The notes: a model not told the origin generated them from the sequence alone. 44,898 nt of DNA from Spirabiliibacterium pneumoniae (GCF_014884995.1 NZ_JABMII010000011.1:1-44898); one strand, 5' to 3'. Numbered from the stretch's first letter, positions 21,303 through 33,381 are shown. Numbers and translations are program-made.

Positions 21303-22115
21303 ATGCCTGAATTACCTGAAGTTGAAACCACCCGCCGTGGCATCGCCCCCTATGTTGAAAGCCAAGTGATTGAATCCATTATCGTTCGCCAGCCCAAACT
21401 ACGCTACCCTGTAAGCGATGAGCTGACCGCACTTTGCAACGCGCGTGTGCGCAAAATTACGCGACGGGCGAAATATCTGGTGTTTGAGTTTGACCACGGC
21501 GCCCTTATCGGCCATTTGGGGATGTCGGGCTCGTTGCGAGTGGTGGGAAATACCACCCCACTGCTAAAACACGACCATCTTTTATTTCAACTCAAAGGCG
21601 GAAAACAGCTGCGCTACAACGACCCGCGACGCTTCGGCGCATGGCTGTGGTGTGATGATATCGCCGCTTTCCCACTGTTTCAAAAACTCGGACCTGAACC
21701 ATTAAGTGAGGCATTTGATGGCGATTATCTGTTTACCCAAAGTCGCAAAAAGCAAAGTGCGGTCAAAGGATTTTTGATGAACAACGCAGTGGTGGTGGGC
21801 GTGGGCAATATTTATGCGAACGAAAGCCTCTTTTTATGTGGCATTCACCCCGCCAAAGTGGCAGGCAAACTCACTCGCAAACAATGCCACGCCTTGTCTG
21901 GCATGATTAAAACGGTGCTTGCTCGAGCGATTGAACAAGGCGGCACCACGCTGCGAGATTTCGTACAACCTGACGGCACGCCTGGCTATTTTGCCCAGCA
22001 GCTGTGGGTTTATGGGCGCGCAGGTGAGCAGTGCAAAGTGTGCGGGAGGGAAATCCAAAGTGCGGTCATCGCCCAACGCAACAGTTTTTTCTGCCCGCAC
22101 TGCCAGAAAAAATAG
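21303..22115 (+). CDS. mutM: Formamidopyrimidine-DNA glycosylase
   Basis: The 270-residue bifunctional glycosylase and lyase removes 8-oxoguanine and ring-opened purines. The N-terminal catalytic PELPEVE follows the initiator Met, Lys57 is in RRAKYLV, and the zinc finger has Cys244, 247, 264 and 267. The helix-two-turn-helix around [15 protein letters not shown] is intact. It ends three bases before the convergent coaD gene. It holds several uptake signals, which is common in repair genes of this family. Confidence 0.98.
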   Translation: MPELPEVETTRRGIAPYVESQVIESIIVRQPKLRYPVSDELTALCNARVRKITRRAKYLVFEFDHGALIGHLGMSGSLRVVGNTTPLLKHDHLLFQLKGGKQLRYNDPRRFGAWLWCDDIAAFPLFQKLGPEPLSEAFDGDYLFTQSRKKQSAVKGFLMNNAVVVGVGNIYANESLFLCGIHPAKVAGKLTRKQCHALSGMIKTVLARAIEQGGTTLRDFVQPDGTPGYFAQQLWVYGRAGEQCKVCGREIQSAVIAQRNSFFCPHCQKK

Positions 22116-22118
22116 TCG

Positions 22119-22601
22119 CTACGGGCGTTTTTTCGCTGAAAGTGCGGTTAATACTGGCGCAGGCACCAGGCTTGACACATCGCCGCCATGCAGCGTAATT
22201 TCACGAATCATGGTTGATGACACATACGACCAGCGATCCGACGGCGGAAAAAATAGGCTCTCCACCCCGTGGGTGAGCAGGCGGTTAAGGTGAGAAAGTT
22301 GCAATTCGTACTCAAAATCTGCCACCGCCCTAACGCCTCGCACAATGCCTTTAATCTTGCGATCTAAAATCACATCCGCCAACAATCCAGAAAAGCCGAT
22401 CACCTCCACATTCTGAAGCTCACAGCAGGATTGCTGCACCAGCGCAACACGCTCATCAAGGCTAAATAGCGGCTTTTTACTCGGGCTAGCCGCCACCGCC
22501 ACCACCACGCGTGGAAACAACGCTGCTGCACGAGTAATGATGTCGAAATGCCCATTAGTAATCGGGTCAAATGTACCTGGGTAAATTACGGTTGTTTGCA
22601 T
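22119..22601 (-). CDS. coaD: Phosphopantetheine adenylyltransferase
   Basis: The 160-residue nucleotidyltransferase makes dephospho-CoA from 4'-phosphopantetheine and ATP. The TxGH-type motif [14 protein letters not shown] has Thr10 and His18, and [18 protein letters not shown] is the C-terminal signature. It is the last gene of the LPS core cluster here; the old name kdtB reflects this common neighbourhood. It follows the phosphotransferase gene after six bases. Confidence 0.98.
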   Translation of the reverse strand: MQTTVIYPGTFDPITNGHFDIITRAAALFPRVVVAVAASPSKKPLFSLDERVALVQQSCCELQNVEVIGFSGLLADVILDRKIKGIVRGVRAVADFEYELQLSHLNRLLTHGVESLFFPPSDRWSYVSSTMIREITLHGGDVSSLVPAPVLTALSAKKRP

Positions 22602-22607
22602 AAAATA

Positions 22608-24257
22608 TTATTTCAAAATGTTTAAATCATGATAGATGTAATGATAGTAGCTTAAATCAAATGCTTTACGCTGTTCGTCATCCAATTCTACCCGTTTCTT
22701 CCGCCAAAATATATTAGCATGAAAAAAATCATTTGGTTGAACGCCTGCTACTTCCAGAATAACGCCACCCAATTGAGAAAGGTATATGCAGCCGCCTTGC
22801 TGTTTATCTGCAAAAGGAATATTCGTTTTAATTTGGCATTGTGTGATGTAGTCTGGCTTAGCATACTTTAAATTATAATCAATATGATAATCAAAGTGCG
22901 GTTGATGGTCGCCAAAATAGCCTAAAACAAAAGGACGATCCCTATCCATCATAACTTGCTCAAATTTCATCATAGCCTTGTCTAGCAAAGTGATTCTATG
23001 AATATAATCATTTAACTGCCCAATTAATCCCGATGGCATACCTTCATTTTTAATGTGATAATCATTTTGTGCTTTTTTATCATAAGGGCCATGTTCTTTC
23101 ATGGTTAAAAGATAGAGGAAAATAGGCTGTGAAATATCCTTTAACTTAGGATGACCTTTATTCATAATTTTATGAGCACAACTAGCCATATATTCACTAC
23201 TAATATCCCATAAATTTTTGGTAATAGGTGCTGGATAACCAAGTTCCTGAGGTTGGAGAATTAAATCAAATCCAAGATGATCATAGGCAAATTTTGCATT
23301 ATAATTTGTTTTGGTAAATGGCGTTAATGCAACACAGAAATAGCCTTGATCGTGTAAATTTTGAACCAATCCCATTTTAATATGAGATACAACAGAATAG
23401 AAAACAGCATTCTCTAATACGCCAAAATGATTAGGTTCAACCCCTGTCAAGAATGCAAATTCTGACTTCCACGTTCCCCCGCCAAATGTCGGCACTCTAA
23501 CATACGAAGTAAAAACACTCATATCATTAGGTTGAAACATATTAATAGTTGGTCTATTTTGGATGTCTATTGCATAGTTAATAGGATTAAAGGTTGATTC
23601 TTGCAACCAAACCACAATATCTGGCTTTATCTTATTGATAGAAATACTTGCTTTCTTGGGTAAATCTTTAATAAAAACAGCACTGCTATCATTATATTGA
23701 GGTGCCTTAAAAAAGAGACTCCTCCAAGACATAACGATATTAAAGTAAACATCTTTACATTCTGGAAAATCCTTCATCCACAGTCTATGAACATACTTTT
23801 TTTCACTGTATTGATTGATTAAATAAAAGAATAATATCGCTAGTCCTATCCCTAAAAAGTGATTTAAGAAATAATATGTATCCCCCCAGAAAGATAACAT
23901 GGCATAAATAAACAGTCCTAAAATACCTAACATACTGACAATTAACAGTTTATAATGAAATATCGTTTCCCAATTTTTAACATCCGCTGCAATAATAAAG
24001 TCTGTAGCCAATAATGGCTGTTTGTAATAGTGTAGTTTTAAACGATGAAGCAACATAAATATTATAAAAATAAATGATGTAAAATTAATGGAATACATCA
24101 TTCCTGAGGAAATAGATAAAATAATAGAAAAAATAAAACACCATAATAAAATAGAAATATAACAAGCTGATTTTGAATGTGTTTTTACGATAAAAATGAC
24201 ATTCAAAAGCAATGCAACAACTAGAACAACCGTTGAAAAAGAGAAATTCTCAAGCAT
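22608..24257 (-). CDS. Membrane sulfatase-fold phosphotransferase, probably acting on LPS
   Basis: The 549-residue product has about five membrane helices in residues 5-150 and a periplasmic alkaline-phosphatase-fold domain from about 210 on. Metal and nucleophile positions are visible and resemble lipoteichoic acid synthase and OpgB: Glu220 in WLQEST, Thr262 in FGGGTWKSEF, MKEHGPYD at about 386-393, and Asp450-His451 in GYFGDHQPH. Such enzymes move phosphoethanolamine or phosphoglycerol from phospholipids to a sugar acceptor; the LPS neighbours suggest LPS as acceptor. Start ATG 24257 overlaps waaA by 8 bases; the longer TTG start is less likely. The gene is far more AT-rich than its neighbours and has one uptake signal. 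Confidence 0.85.
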   Translation of the reverse strand: MLENFSFSTVVLVVALLLNVIFIVKTHSKSACYISILLWCFIFSIILSISSGMMYSINFTSFIFIIFMLLHRLKLHYYKQPLLATDFIIAADVKNWETIFHYKLLIVSMLGILGLFIYAMLSFWGDTYYFLNHFLGIGLAILFFYLINQYSEKKYVHRLWMKDFPECKDVYFNIVMSWRSLFFKAPQYNDSSAVFIKDLPKKASISINKIKPDIVVWLQESTFNPINYAIDIQNRPTINMFQPNDMSVFTSYVRVPTFGGGTWKSEFAFLTGVEPNHFGVLENAVFYSVVSHIKMGLVQNLHDQGYFCVALTPFTKTNYNAKFAYDHLGFDLILQPQELGYPAPITKNLWDISSEYMASCAHKIMNKGHPKLKDISQPIFLYLLTMKEHGPYDKKAQNDYHIKNEGMPSGLIGQLNDYIHRITLLDKAMMKFEQVMMDRDRPFVLGYFGDHQPHFDYHIDYNLKYAKPDYITQCQIKTNIPFADKQQGGCIYLSQLGGVILEVAGVQPNDFFHANIFWRKKRVELDDEQRKAFDLSYYHYIYHDLNILK

Positions 24258-25542
24258 ATTTTTTATCCAAATAGAGATCAATTTTTGATAAAATTTTCCT
24301 TAATGCCCCTTTATTTTGGATCAAAACCTGATAGCCATTCTCACTTAATTGTAATGTAAAATCTGGTTGGCTAAGGCAAGTACGGATAGATGCTGCGATC
24401 CGATCAGAATCACTTTTAACAATAATAACACCATTTAAAGCACTAAGTTTATTATACACATCCACAAAATTAAACACGTACTCGCCACTGATAACAGGCA
24501 GTTTAAATGCCAGCGGTTCAAGCGGGTTATGTCCGCCGATAGGTTGTAGGCTGCCGCCGACAAAGGCAATATCCGCCATGCCATAAAGTGGCACCAGTTC
24601 GCCCATGGTGTCGCCTAAAATCACCTGAGTCTCAGCCGTTGGGGATTGGTGGGCGCTTAAGCGTGCCATGTTGAGTTGCGCACGCGCAATCAGTTCAGCC
24701 ACCTGTTCAAAACGTTCAGGGTGGCGTGGCACCAAAATCAACAGCAAATCAGGAAAAGTTTGTAGCAAAGTGCGGTGCGCTTGTAGTAACAGTTCATCCT
24801 CGCCTTGATGAGTGCTACCTGCAATCCAAACCTTTCGCGCACCCAACGCCCACGCTTTGCGCCATGCGTGAATTTTTTCTGCAACCGCACTTTCCAGCTG
24901 AAAATCGTATTTTAAGTTGCCGAGGGTTTTCACTTTCGCCTCATCCACGCCCAATGCGCGATAACGCACCGCACTTTGCTCATCTTGCGCGGCAATTAGG
25001 CTGATTTCCTGCCACACACTGGCTAGCGCGGTTTTGAAATAACCATAGCGCTGAGCCGAGCGGGCCGAGAGGCGCGCATTGATGATCATAAAGGGAACAT
25101 CACGCTTGTGCGCTTGGTGGATAAAATTCGCCCAAATTTCCGTTTCCATCACCAAACATAGCCTAGGTTGAATAAAATTCAGCAGCCGCGCCATGGCATC
25201 GGGTAGGTCGTAGGGCAGGTAATAGTGCGCCACACGCTCACCAAAAAGCGCCTTCACCCGCGCAGAGCCTGTTGGCGTGACTGATGTAATGGTGATCGGT
25301 AAATGAGGATAATCTTGCAGCAACGCATTGATCAGCGGCACGGCGGCCAGCGTTTCCCCCACCGACACAGCATGAATTAAAATGCCACCTGCGCGTGGTG
25401 CAGCCGCCTTGCCATAAAAGCCATAACGCTCAGCAATACGCGCGCGGTAGGCTGGGTTTTTGCGACTGCGCACAAGCAAATAAACCCATACCAACGGCTG
25501 CAGGCAATATAAAAGTGCGGTATAAACCCAGCGAAAAATCAT
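24250..25542 (-). CDS. waaA: 3-deoxy-D-manno-octulosonic acid transferase
   Basis: The 430-residue GT30 enzyme adds Kdo from CMP-Kdo to lipid A precursor at the inner membrane. The N-terminal membrane anchor (about residues 5-25), ILIHAVSVGETLAAVPL, METEIWANFI and FVGGSLQPIGGHNPLEP are typical. In Haemophilus the enzyme adds a single Kdo, but specificity cannot be read here. It overlaps the glycosyltransferase gene upstream by 4 bases. The last 75-80 codons (24250-24480) are about 31% GC, whereas the adjacent 120 bases are about 54%, so the 3' end looks imported. Confidence 0.96.
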   Translation of the reverse strand: MIFRWVYTALLYCLQPLVWVYLLVRSRKNPAYRARIAERYGFYGKAAAPRAGGILIHAVSVGETLAAVPLINALLQDYPHLPITITSVTPTGSARVKALFGERVAHYYLPYDLPDAMARLLNFIQPRLCLVMETEIWANFIHQAHKRDVPFMIINARLSARSAQRYGYFKTALASVWQEISLIAAQDEQSAVRYRALGVDEAKVKTLGNLKYDFQLESAVAEKIHAWRKAWALGARKVWIAGSTHQGEDELLLQAHRTLLQTFPDLLLILVPRHPERFEQVAELIARAQLNMARLSAHQSPTAETQVILGDTMGELVPLYGMADIAFVGGSLQPIGGHNPLEPLAFKLPVISGEYVFNFVDVYNKLSALNGVIIVKSDSDRIAASIRTCLSQPDFTLQLSENGYQVLIQNKGALRKILSKIDLYLDKKYA

Positions 25543-27110
25543 GCATTGTCCTTACATTGTTCCACGCCATTTTTGCAGTAGGTGAGTCCCTCTTGCATGG
25601 CGCGCTTGAGTAGTTGATCATTGGCAGGCAGTGCGTCACGCTTGGCTTCATGGTGCCAGAGATGATAAGCGATGGCGGCAAAGCGCACGTCGCGGCGCTT
25701 GATGCCGTTATTGTAAAGCCGAGCAACAAATTCACTGTCTTCTCGCCCCCAACCGACAAAGTCATTATTAAAACCATTAATCGCTAGCGCATCATCACGG
25801 AAAAACGCCATATTGCAACCGCGAATACCTTTAAACGACCCCAATTTTGGCTTGAACAATAGGCGGCTTAGCCACGGTAGATGAATAGCGGTGAGGCGTT
25901 TTTCAACGCGTGATTCAATCCCTTTGTGATACCACTTCAAGTGAGGGTAATGCATTGGCTTTTGTAAAATAGATTGTGTTTTGGTCTCAGGCAGCACTAC
26001 ACGTGAGCCTTGCACAAATACACCTTTTTGTGCCAGTGCGATATGGTCAGCAATAAACGCCGGCGAGAGAAGCATATCACCATCAATCACTACGACATAA
26101 TCCCCCTTCGCTTTTGCCAGTGCCAAATTACGCGATTGTGCGAGTTTAAAGCCCTCATCGGGTTGCCAGCTGTAAATGAGCGGAATAGTAAAGTGCGGTT
26201 GGATTTGCGCAATAGCATCGCGCGTACGCTCGTCTGAGCCATCATCAGCGATGATCACTTCACACGGCATGACCGTCTGTTGCAATACCGAGTTTAGCAC
26301 CGCCAGTAGTGCATCGGGACGGTTGTAAGTGGTGATGATAAGGGATACCGTCAAATTCTCATTTGCTTCAGCCAGTTTAACGTATTTATAATACGCACCC
26401 ATCGCATTGGCTGCGCTGATGACAAAGCCATCACGGCCACTTAAAAAGCCTTTTTTCAACACATAATTTTTGAAAAAAGCCGCTATGCCGTGGCTGATGG
26501 CACTGGCAAGTCCAGCGTGTTTTTTGTGTTTTTGCTGCTGGGCAAAAAGTGCGGTGTATTGCTGCATTTTTTGGATCAAATCATCGCTACCAGCAAAAGA
26601 ATAGTGATCAAAACTGTGCTGTAGGCGTACGGTTTGCACGTGCGCTGGTAGCATCAAAGATTCATGCACTTGATTGTCGTTAAATTGCACCAAAGTGCGA
26701 TTATACAGGCGCTTGACATAATCAGGATACCAGCCACAAGTTTTAATCACGCGCCCGCGGTAGTGGTTGAGGCGTAAGAGAGCATACACTGTTGTTGGGT
26801 CGTCGAGTGTAAGATGGGCTAATTCGTCGATTAATGCTCTCGGCAGCACTTCGTCGCTGTCGATATTTAAAATCCAATCGTGCTTGGCAAGCTCGGCGAC
26901 GCGATTTTTCAGTGGGCCAAAGCCGATAAAGGGGGAGTGCTCAATGCGCACGTTGGCAAACTCACTCGCAATCGCTAATGTATTATCGCTTGAGCCGTTA
27001 TCCAGCAGCAGTACTTCATCAAAAGGCGAAAGTGCGGTCAATACTTGATGAAGGTATTTTTCGGAATTTTTCACCAACATCGTCACACTGATGGGAAGTT
27101 TGTCTGTCAT
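25539..27110 (-). CDS. Two-domain LPS core glycosyltransferase (two GT2 units)
   Basis: The 523-residue protein holds two family 2 glycosyltransferase domains. The N-terminal half (about 5-250) resembles WaaE/LgtF core glucosyltransferases: ISVTMLVKNSEKYL, DNGSSDNT, and the DSD metal motif at 84-86. The C-terminal half (about 254-495) is a second GT2: VSLIITTYNRPDALL, ADDGSDERT, DGD at 343-345, and a galactosyltransferase-type WGREDSE at 454-460. In H. influenzae LgtF is a single-domain protein beside waaA. The fusion implies that two successive core sugars are added by one polypeptide. It starts the waaA cluster. Confidence 0.88.
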   Translation of the reverse strand: MTDKLPISVTMLVKNSEKYLHQVLTALSPFDEVLLLDNGSSDNTLAIASEFANVRIEHSPFIGFGPLKNRVAELAKHDWILNIDSDEVLPRALIDELAHLTLDDPTTVYALLRLNHYRGRVIKTCGWYPDYVKRLYNRTLVQFNDNQVHESLMLPAHVQTVRLQHSFDHYSFAGSDDLIQKMQQYTALFAQQQKHKKHAGLASAISHGIAAFFKNYVLKKGFLSGRDGFVISAANAMGAYYKYVKLAEANENLTVSLIITTYNRPDALLAVLNSVLQQTVMPCEVIIADDGSDERTRDAIAQIQPHFTIPLIYSWQPDEGFKLAQSRNLALAKAKGDYVVVIDGDMLLSPAFIADHIALAQKGVFVQGSRVVLPETKTQSILQKPMHYPHLKWYHKGIESRVEKRLTAIHLPWLSRLLFKPKLGSFKGIRGCNMAFFRDDALAINGFNNDFVGWGREDSEFVARLYNNGIKRRDVRFAAIAYHLWHHEAKRDALPANDQLLKRAMQEGLTYCKNGVEQCKDNA

Positions 27111-27134
27111 TTAATCTCTCTCGACACAAATAAT

Positions 27135-27169
27135 AAGCCCCTAGTAATGTATAGCATTATTAGGGGCTT
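27135..27169 (-). terminator. Terminator between the lipoprotein gene and the LPS cluster
   Basis: A 9-bp GC-rich stem (27135-27143 with 27161-27169) is extended by five more pairs around a short loop. On the minus strand a T-rich tract follows. It lies 19 bases after the lipoprotein stop and 25 bases before the glycosyltransferase start. Confidence 0.8.
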
Positions 27170-27187
27170 TTGAATATTTAAAAGAAC

Positions 27188-27709
27188 TTATTTTTTCTCT
27201 TGTACTTTCGCTTTTAATTCGCTGATGCTTTGCGCGGCTTGCGAGAGTTTTTCGGTGGCTTGTTGTTGTAACGCCATTAATTCTTTCGCTTGCGCTTCAG
27301 TTGGTTTTTCAATCACATATTTGGCAGAATCTTGCATCAATTTGATGAAATCACCAAAGCCAGAGACGAATTGGTTTTTCAATGCTTTGCCGTCGTCAGT
27401 TTTTACATCCAAGCCTTCAACGCTGGCTTTAATTTCTTCGTATTTAGCCGCGATTTTTTTGAAAATGTCAGCTTGTTCTTCAGGGGTTTTCGCTGCCTGC
27501 AAATCTGATTGCAAGGTTTGAATTTGCGCCAAGTTGCCATTTTGCTCAGTGGCTTGGTCAAATGCCGCCAAATCTTTTTGTAAATCAGCTTGTACATCAG
27601 CTTGAGTATTAGTAGCTGGTGCTTCAGCTTTTTTGGTGTCTGCCTTATCACAAGCAACTAAGGCTAGGCCTGCAAACATCATCGCTAAAAATTGATAAAA
27701 ACGTTTCAT
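27188..27709 (-). CDS. Helical lipoprotein of unknown function
   Basis: The 173-residue product has a lipoprotein signal with lipobox LVAC and Cys20. The mature protein is almost all alpha-helix, rich in Ala, Gln, Lys and Glu with heptad-like spacing (about residues 35-170), and ends in Lys-rich KAKVQEKK. I do not recognise a named family. A GAGGA ribosome binding site precedes the ATG. It is separated from queH by a 117-bp gap with a hairpin and is followed by a terminator, so it is likely a single-gene unit. Confidence 0.8.
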   Translation of the reverse strand: MKRFYQFLAMMFAGLALVACDKADTKKAEAPATNTQADVQADLQKDLAAFDQATEQNGNLAQIQTLQSDLQAAKTPEEQADIFKKIAAKYEEIKASVEGLDVKTDDGKALKNQFVSGFGDFIKLMQDSAKYVIEKPTEAQAKELMALQQQATEKLSQAAQSISELKAKVQEKK

Positions 27710-27782
27710 TTAAATGTCCTCATTTTAGTGTCGCCCCCAATGGGCAAGTAGATTTTTTTAGTTTACGACTTTTTCTCATTTA

Positions 27783-27807
27783 GGTCAAAGCGTTACTTGC
27801 TTTGACC
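27783..27807. repeat. Perfect 9-bp hairpin between queH and the lipoprotein gene
   Basis: GGTCAAAGC (27783-27791) is repeated inverted at 27799-27807 with a 7-base loop; an uptake signal overlaps its right side. There is no T run on the minus strand, so it is not a clear terminator. Confidence 0.6.
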
Positions 27808-27826
27808 GCACTTTTTATCAAAAGTT

Positions 27827-28549
27827 TTAATCAGCAGAATAATAAAGTTTACCAATCTCAATTTTCTGCCGCCCTTGCGCCTCGCGCCAGCGGTTGGTGT
27901 CACGCAGAGAATAGACGCAGCCGCAATACTCTTGCTGATAAAAGCGCTCACGCTTGCTGATTTCAATCATCCGCTGCGAGCCACCGCCTTTTCGCCAATT
28001 GTAGTCCCAATACTGCACGTCGTCATATTTTTCCGCCGCGCGGTGTCCACAGCCGTTGATCTGATTCATATCTTTCCAACGTGAAATGCCAAGGCAGCTG
28101 GTAAACACAGGAAAGCCATGTTCGTGGGCGTATTGTGCGGCTTTTTCAAAACGCATATCAAAGCACATGGTACAGCGGATGCCACGTTCAGGCTCATCTT
28201 CCATGCCTTTGGCACGCTCAAACCACTCGGCGCGGTCATAGTCGGCATCAATAAACGGAATACCAAATTTTTTGGCAAACCGAATATTCTCTTCTTTGCG
28301 GATTAAATATTCTTTTAGCGGGTGAATATTCGGGTTATAGAAATAGATGGTAAAGTCAATCCCAGAAGCGCGGATCGCCTCCATCACTTCACCTGAGCAC
28401 GGCGCGCAGCAAGAGTGCAACAATAAACGAGTATGCCCATCAGGCAAGGTTAATTTTTCGCGCACAAAAGGGGCGTTTGGATCTTTTTTCTGTTTGCGCC
28501 GCTTTGCGCGTACGGATTCAACCGCACTTTGTGTTTGTTGAGTGTTCAT
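27827..28549 (-). CDS. queH: Epoxyqueuosine reductase QueH
   Basis: The 240-residue metalloenzyme carries out the last step of queuosine formation, reducing epoxyqueuosine in tRNA anticodons. Conserved cysteines are Cys47, 48 and 51 in [13 protein letters not shown], Cys126 and 129 in RCTMCFDMR, and Cys209 and 211 in QEYCGCVYS. It is unrelated in sequence to QueG. Its start overlaps the ispB stop by one base, so the two are co-translated. Confidence 0.95.
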   Translation of the reverse strand: MNTQQTQSAVESVRAKRRKQKKDPNAPFVREKLTLPDGHTRLLLHSCCAPCSGEVMEAIRASGIDFTIYFYNPNIHPLKEYLIRKEENIRFAKKFGIPFIDADYDRAEWFERAKGMEDEPERGIRCTMCFDMRFEKAAQYAHEHGFPVFTSCLGISRWKDMNQINGCGHRAAEKYDDVQYWDYNWRKGGGSQRMIEISKRERFYQQEYCGCVYSLRDTNRWREAQGRQKIEIGKLYYSAD

Positions 28550-29541
28550 CAGTAAGTTCTGTCCACGGAAAGGTAAGCTAACGAAATAAGCGCATTTTTA
28601 TACTCACTTTCGGGCAAAATCGCAAGGGCATCCACCGCTTTTTGTGCCTCTTCGTGCGCGCGCGCCGTGGCGTATGTTAGCGAACCGCACTTTTGCATCA
28701 CGCCGAGCACAGCGTGAAGCTTGTCGCGCCCGTTGCCTTGCTCAATGACCCTTTTAATCATCTCACGCTCAGTTTCATCGCCGTGGTGCATAGCGTGCAG
28801 CAGCGGCAGGGTGGGCTTGCCTTCGGCGAGATCATCACCAATATTTTTGCCTAAATGGGTTTGATCGGCGCTGTAATCCAACACATCGTCCACTAATTGG
28901 AACGCGGTACCAAGGTAGCGCCCATAATCTGCCAGTGCGCTTTCAACCGCACTTTCAGCACCAGCGGAAATCGCTGCACACTGAGTTGCCACTTCAAACA
29001 GGCGGGCGGTTTTGCTGTAAATCACCTGCATATAACTCGCTTCCGTCGTATTAGGATCGTTACAATTCATCAACTGCAGCACCTCCCCTTCAGCGATCAC
29101 GTTGGTGGCGTCCGACATCACTTTTAAAATACGCAAATCATCAAGTGCGGTCATCAGCTGGAAGGCGCGCGTATATATAAAATCGCCCACCAACACGCTC
29201 GCGGCATTGCCAAACAAGGCGTTGGCAGTTTCGCGCCCGCGGCGCATATCCGATTCGTCCACCACATCATCGTGCAACAGCGTGGCAGTATGAATAAACT
29301 CAATAAAGGTCGCCGCCGTGATATGCGCTTGTCCACTCACACCCAGTGCGCGCGCCGCCAGCACAGCGATCATTGGGCGAATGCGTTTGCCGCCAGAACC
29401 AATAATATAATGCCCAAGCTGGTTGATCAGTGCAACATCGGAGCGCATCTGCGCGAGAATAAGCGCGTTGACGGCTTGCATATCACTGGCACACAGTGCC
29501 TGGATCGCTGCCATGTCAAGGCGTTTTGATTGTTCACTCAT
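28549..29541 (-). CDS. ispB: Octaprenyl diphosphate synthase
   Basis: The 330-residue trans-prenyltransferase extends farnesyl diphosphate to the side chain of ubiquinone and menaquinone. The first aspartate motif DDVVD is at 91-95 (followed by MRRG) and the second DDVLD at 218-222. Length and motifs match E. coli IspB. It is divergent from rplU with a 230-bp gap, the same arrangement as in E. coli. Confidence 0.97.
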   Translation of the reverse strand: MSEQSKRLDMAAIQALCASDMQAVNALILAQMRSDVALINQLGHYIIGSGGKRIRPMIAVLAARALGVSGQAHITAATFIEFIHTATLLHDDVVDESDMRRGRETANALFGNAASVLVGDFIYTRAFQLMTALDDLRILKVMSDATNVIAEGEVLQLMNCNDPNTTEASYMQVIYSKTARLFEVATQCAAISAGAESAVESALADYGRYLGTAFQLVDDVLDYSADQTHLGKNIGDDLAEGKPTLPLLHAMHHGDETEREMIKRVIEQGNGRDKLHAVLGVMQKCGSLTYATARAHEEAQKAVDALAILPESEYKNALISLAYLSVDRTY

Positions 29542-29665
29542 AAGTGTTTGTCTACTATTACTATAATGTATTGATAAATTTGCCTTGATTGTACCTGAAA
29601 ACCGCTAAATTCTAAAATGGATCGCAAGAAAAAGGATCTTTTTTCGCTTTCTCTAAAATAGTTGC

Positions 29666-29694
29666 TTGCCATTTGCATGATTTTTGCGTAAAAT
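29666..29694 (+). promoter_or_regulatory. Candidate promoter of the rplU operon
   Basis: A -35 box TTGCCA (29666-29671) and a -10 box TAAAAT (29689-29694) are exactly 17 bases apart, giving a leader of about 70 bases before rplU. Confidence 0.6.
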
Positions 29695-29771
29695 CCGCAC
29701 CCTATATGAATTTTAATTTGCGCAGTGAAAACTAAATCGTTATTCCTGCCAACTTTCGCGGAGTTTTTTAT

Positions 29772-30083
29772 ATGTACGCAGTTTTCCAAAGTGGCGGCAA
29801 ACAACATCGTGTGAGCGAAGGTCAAGTCGTTCGTTTAGAAAAACTTGATATTGCAACGGGGGAAACCGTTGAGTTTGACTCAGTGTTGATGGTCGTTAAT
29901 GGTGAAGATGTAAAAATTGGTGCCCCATTAGTCAGTGGTGGCAAAGTAGTGGCTGAAGTAGTGGCACACGGTCGTGGCGAAAAAATCAAAATCGTTAAGT
30001 TCCGTCGTCGTAAACACAGTCGTAAACAACAAGGTCATCGTCAGTGGTTCACAGAAGTGAAAATCACTGGTATTAGTGCCTAA
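29772..30083 (+). CDS. rplU: Ribosomal protein bL21
   Basis: The 103-residue large-subunit protein begins [18 protein letters not shown] and ends with the RNA-binding [20 protein letters not shown] region. It binds 23S rRNA. GCGGAG lies about 9 bases before the ATG. rpmA follows after 17 bases. Confidence 0.99.
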   Translation: MYAVFQSGGKQHRVSEGQVVRLEKLDIATGETVEFDSVLMVVNGEDVKIGAPLVSGGKVVAEVVAHGRGEKIKIVKFRRRKHSRKQQGHRQWFTEVKITGISA

Positions 30084-30088
30084 TTTAG

Positions 30089-30358
<270 letters not shown>

Positions 30359-30375
30359 TTTAACGGTTCGAATTG

Positions 30376-30401
30376 AAAACCCCGCACTTTTGCGGGGTTT
30401 T
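30376..30401 (+). terminator. Terminator after rpmA
   Basis: An 11-bp perfect stem, AAAACCCCGCA with its complement (30376-30386 with 30391-30401), and a 4-base loop are followed by T's. It probably lowers expression of the downstream transporter and obgE relative to the two ribosomal proteins. Confidence 0.92.
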
Positions 30402-30478
30402 TTGTTTAACCGCACTTTGCCTTTTACGAAAGCATAAGAGTTCAGTACAATAAGAAAAACATGTTATTGAGTAAACCT

Positions 30479-32598
<2,120 letters not shown>

Positions 32599-32636
32599 CC
32601 CTAAAAAACCGCACTTTTATTGATCACAATATGCAC

Positions 32637-33296
32637 TTAAGCTGAGTGAGAGATGGTATCGTGGGCAAGGCGGTATTGCACTAGATCTTCGATTGTCAAT
32701 ACACAAAAGCCGTGTTGTTGTGCGAAGGTGATAATATCTGGTGTGCGCGCCATGGTGCCGTCGTCGTTGGTAATTTCACAGATCACGCCAGCAGGTGTTA
32801 GGCCAGCTAAGCGTGCGAGATCAACCGATGCTTCAGTATGCCCACGGCGGGTCAGCACGCCGCCATTTTGTGCTTTGAGGGGAAAAACGTGCCCTGGGCG
32901 GTTGAGGTCGCTTGCCTTGGCATTGCGAGCGATGGCGGTTTTGATTGTGGTGACGCGATCTTGCGCGCTGACCCCTGTGGTGACACCTTGTGCGGCCTCG
33001 ATGGTGACGGTAAATGCGGTGTGGTTGACGCAGGTGTTGTGAGCCACCATGGGGGAAAGTTCAAGGGTTTGGCACTGCTCTTCTGTGAGACATAAGCAGA
33101 CAATGCCACTGCCGTAGCGGATTAACATCGCCATTTGTGCGTTGGTGATGGTTTGCGCTGGGAAAATAAGATCCCCTTCATTTTCGCGATTTTCATCGTC
33201 GAGTACGAGCACGCCTTGACCTTGTCGAAATGCGTCGATTGCGCGTAAAACACGTTGCTCACTTGAGCCGAATTGAGAAAGAATAAGCTGATTCAT
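32637..33296 (-). CDS. ribB: 3,4-dihydroxy-2-butanone-4-phosphate synthase
   Basis: The 219-residue enzyme converts ribulose 5-phosphate to the four-carbon riboflavin precursor and formate. The acidic metal-binding loop [10 protein letters not shown] is at residues 33-42, and [16 protein letters not shown] is present. There is no GTP cyclohydrolase II domain, so it is the RibB type, not the RibBA fusion. The start at 33296 has AAGGAT upstream; the longer frame runs into the riboswitch. It is controlled by an FMN riboswitch. Confidence 0.97.
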   Translation of the reverse strand: MNQLILSQFGSSEQRVLRAIDAFRQGQGVLVLDDENRENEGDLIFPAQTITNAQMAMLIRYGSGIVCLCLTEEQCQTLELSPMVAHNTCVNHTAFTVTIEAAQGVTTGVSAQDRVTTIKTAIARNAKASDLNRPGHVFPLKAQNGGVLTRRGHTEASVDLARLAGLTPAGVICEITNDDGTMARTPDIITFAQQHGFCVLTIEDLVQYRLAHDTISHSA

Positions 33297-33363
33297 AGTA
33301 ATATCCTTAAATGTTAAGTTACTAGAATCAGGGCGTGATGATAGGCGCACAACGGGTGTGCGT

Positions 33364-33381
33364 AACACAGGCAACTGTGTT
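33364..33381 (-). promoter_or_regulatory. Expression-platform hairpin of the ribB riboswitch
   Basis: AACACAG and CTGTGTT form a 7-bp stem with a 4-base loop that shares three bases with the 3' strand of aptamer helix P1 (33379-33384), so the two compete. A second hairpin, CGCACA/TGTGCG, lies at 33346-33362. Neither is followed by a T run. Confidence 0.5.

Noticed and set aside
30461-30478. Earlier ATG for the EamA transporter
   Set aside because: It is possible, but the later ATG matches the N-terminal length of the E. coli homologue; ribosome binding sites do not decide.
32599-32636. Uptake signal after obgE as a terminator
   Set aside because: Only one copy is present and it has no complementary arm nearby.
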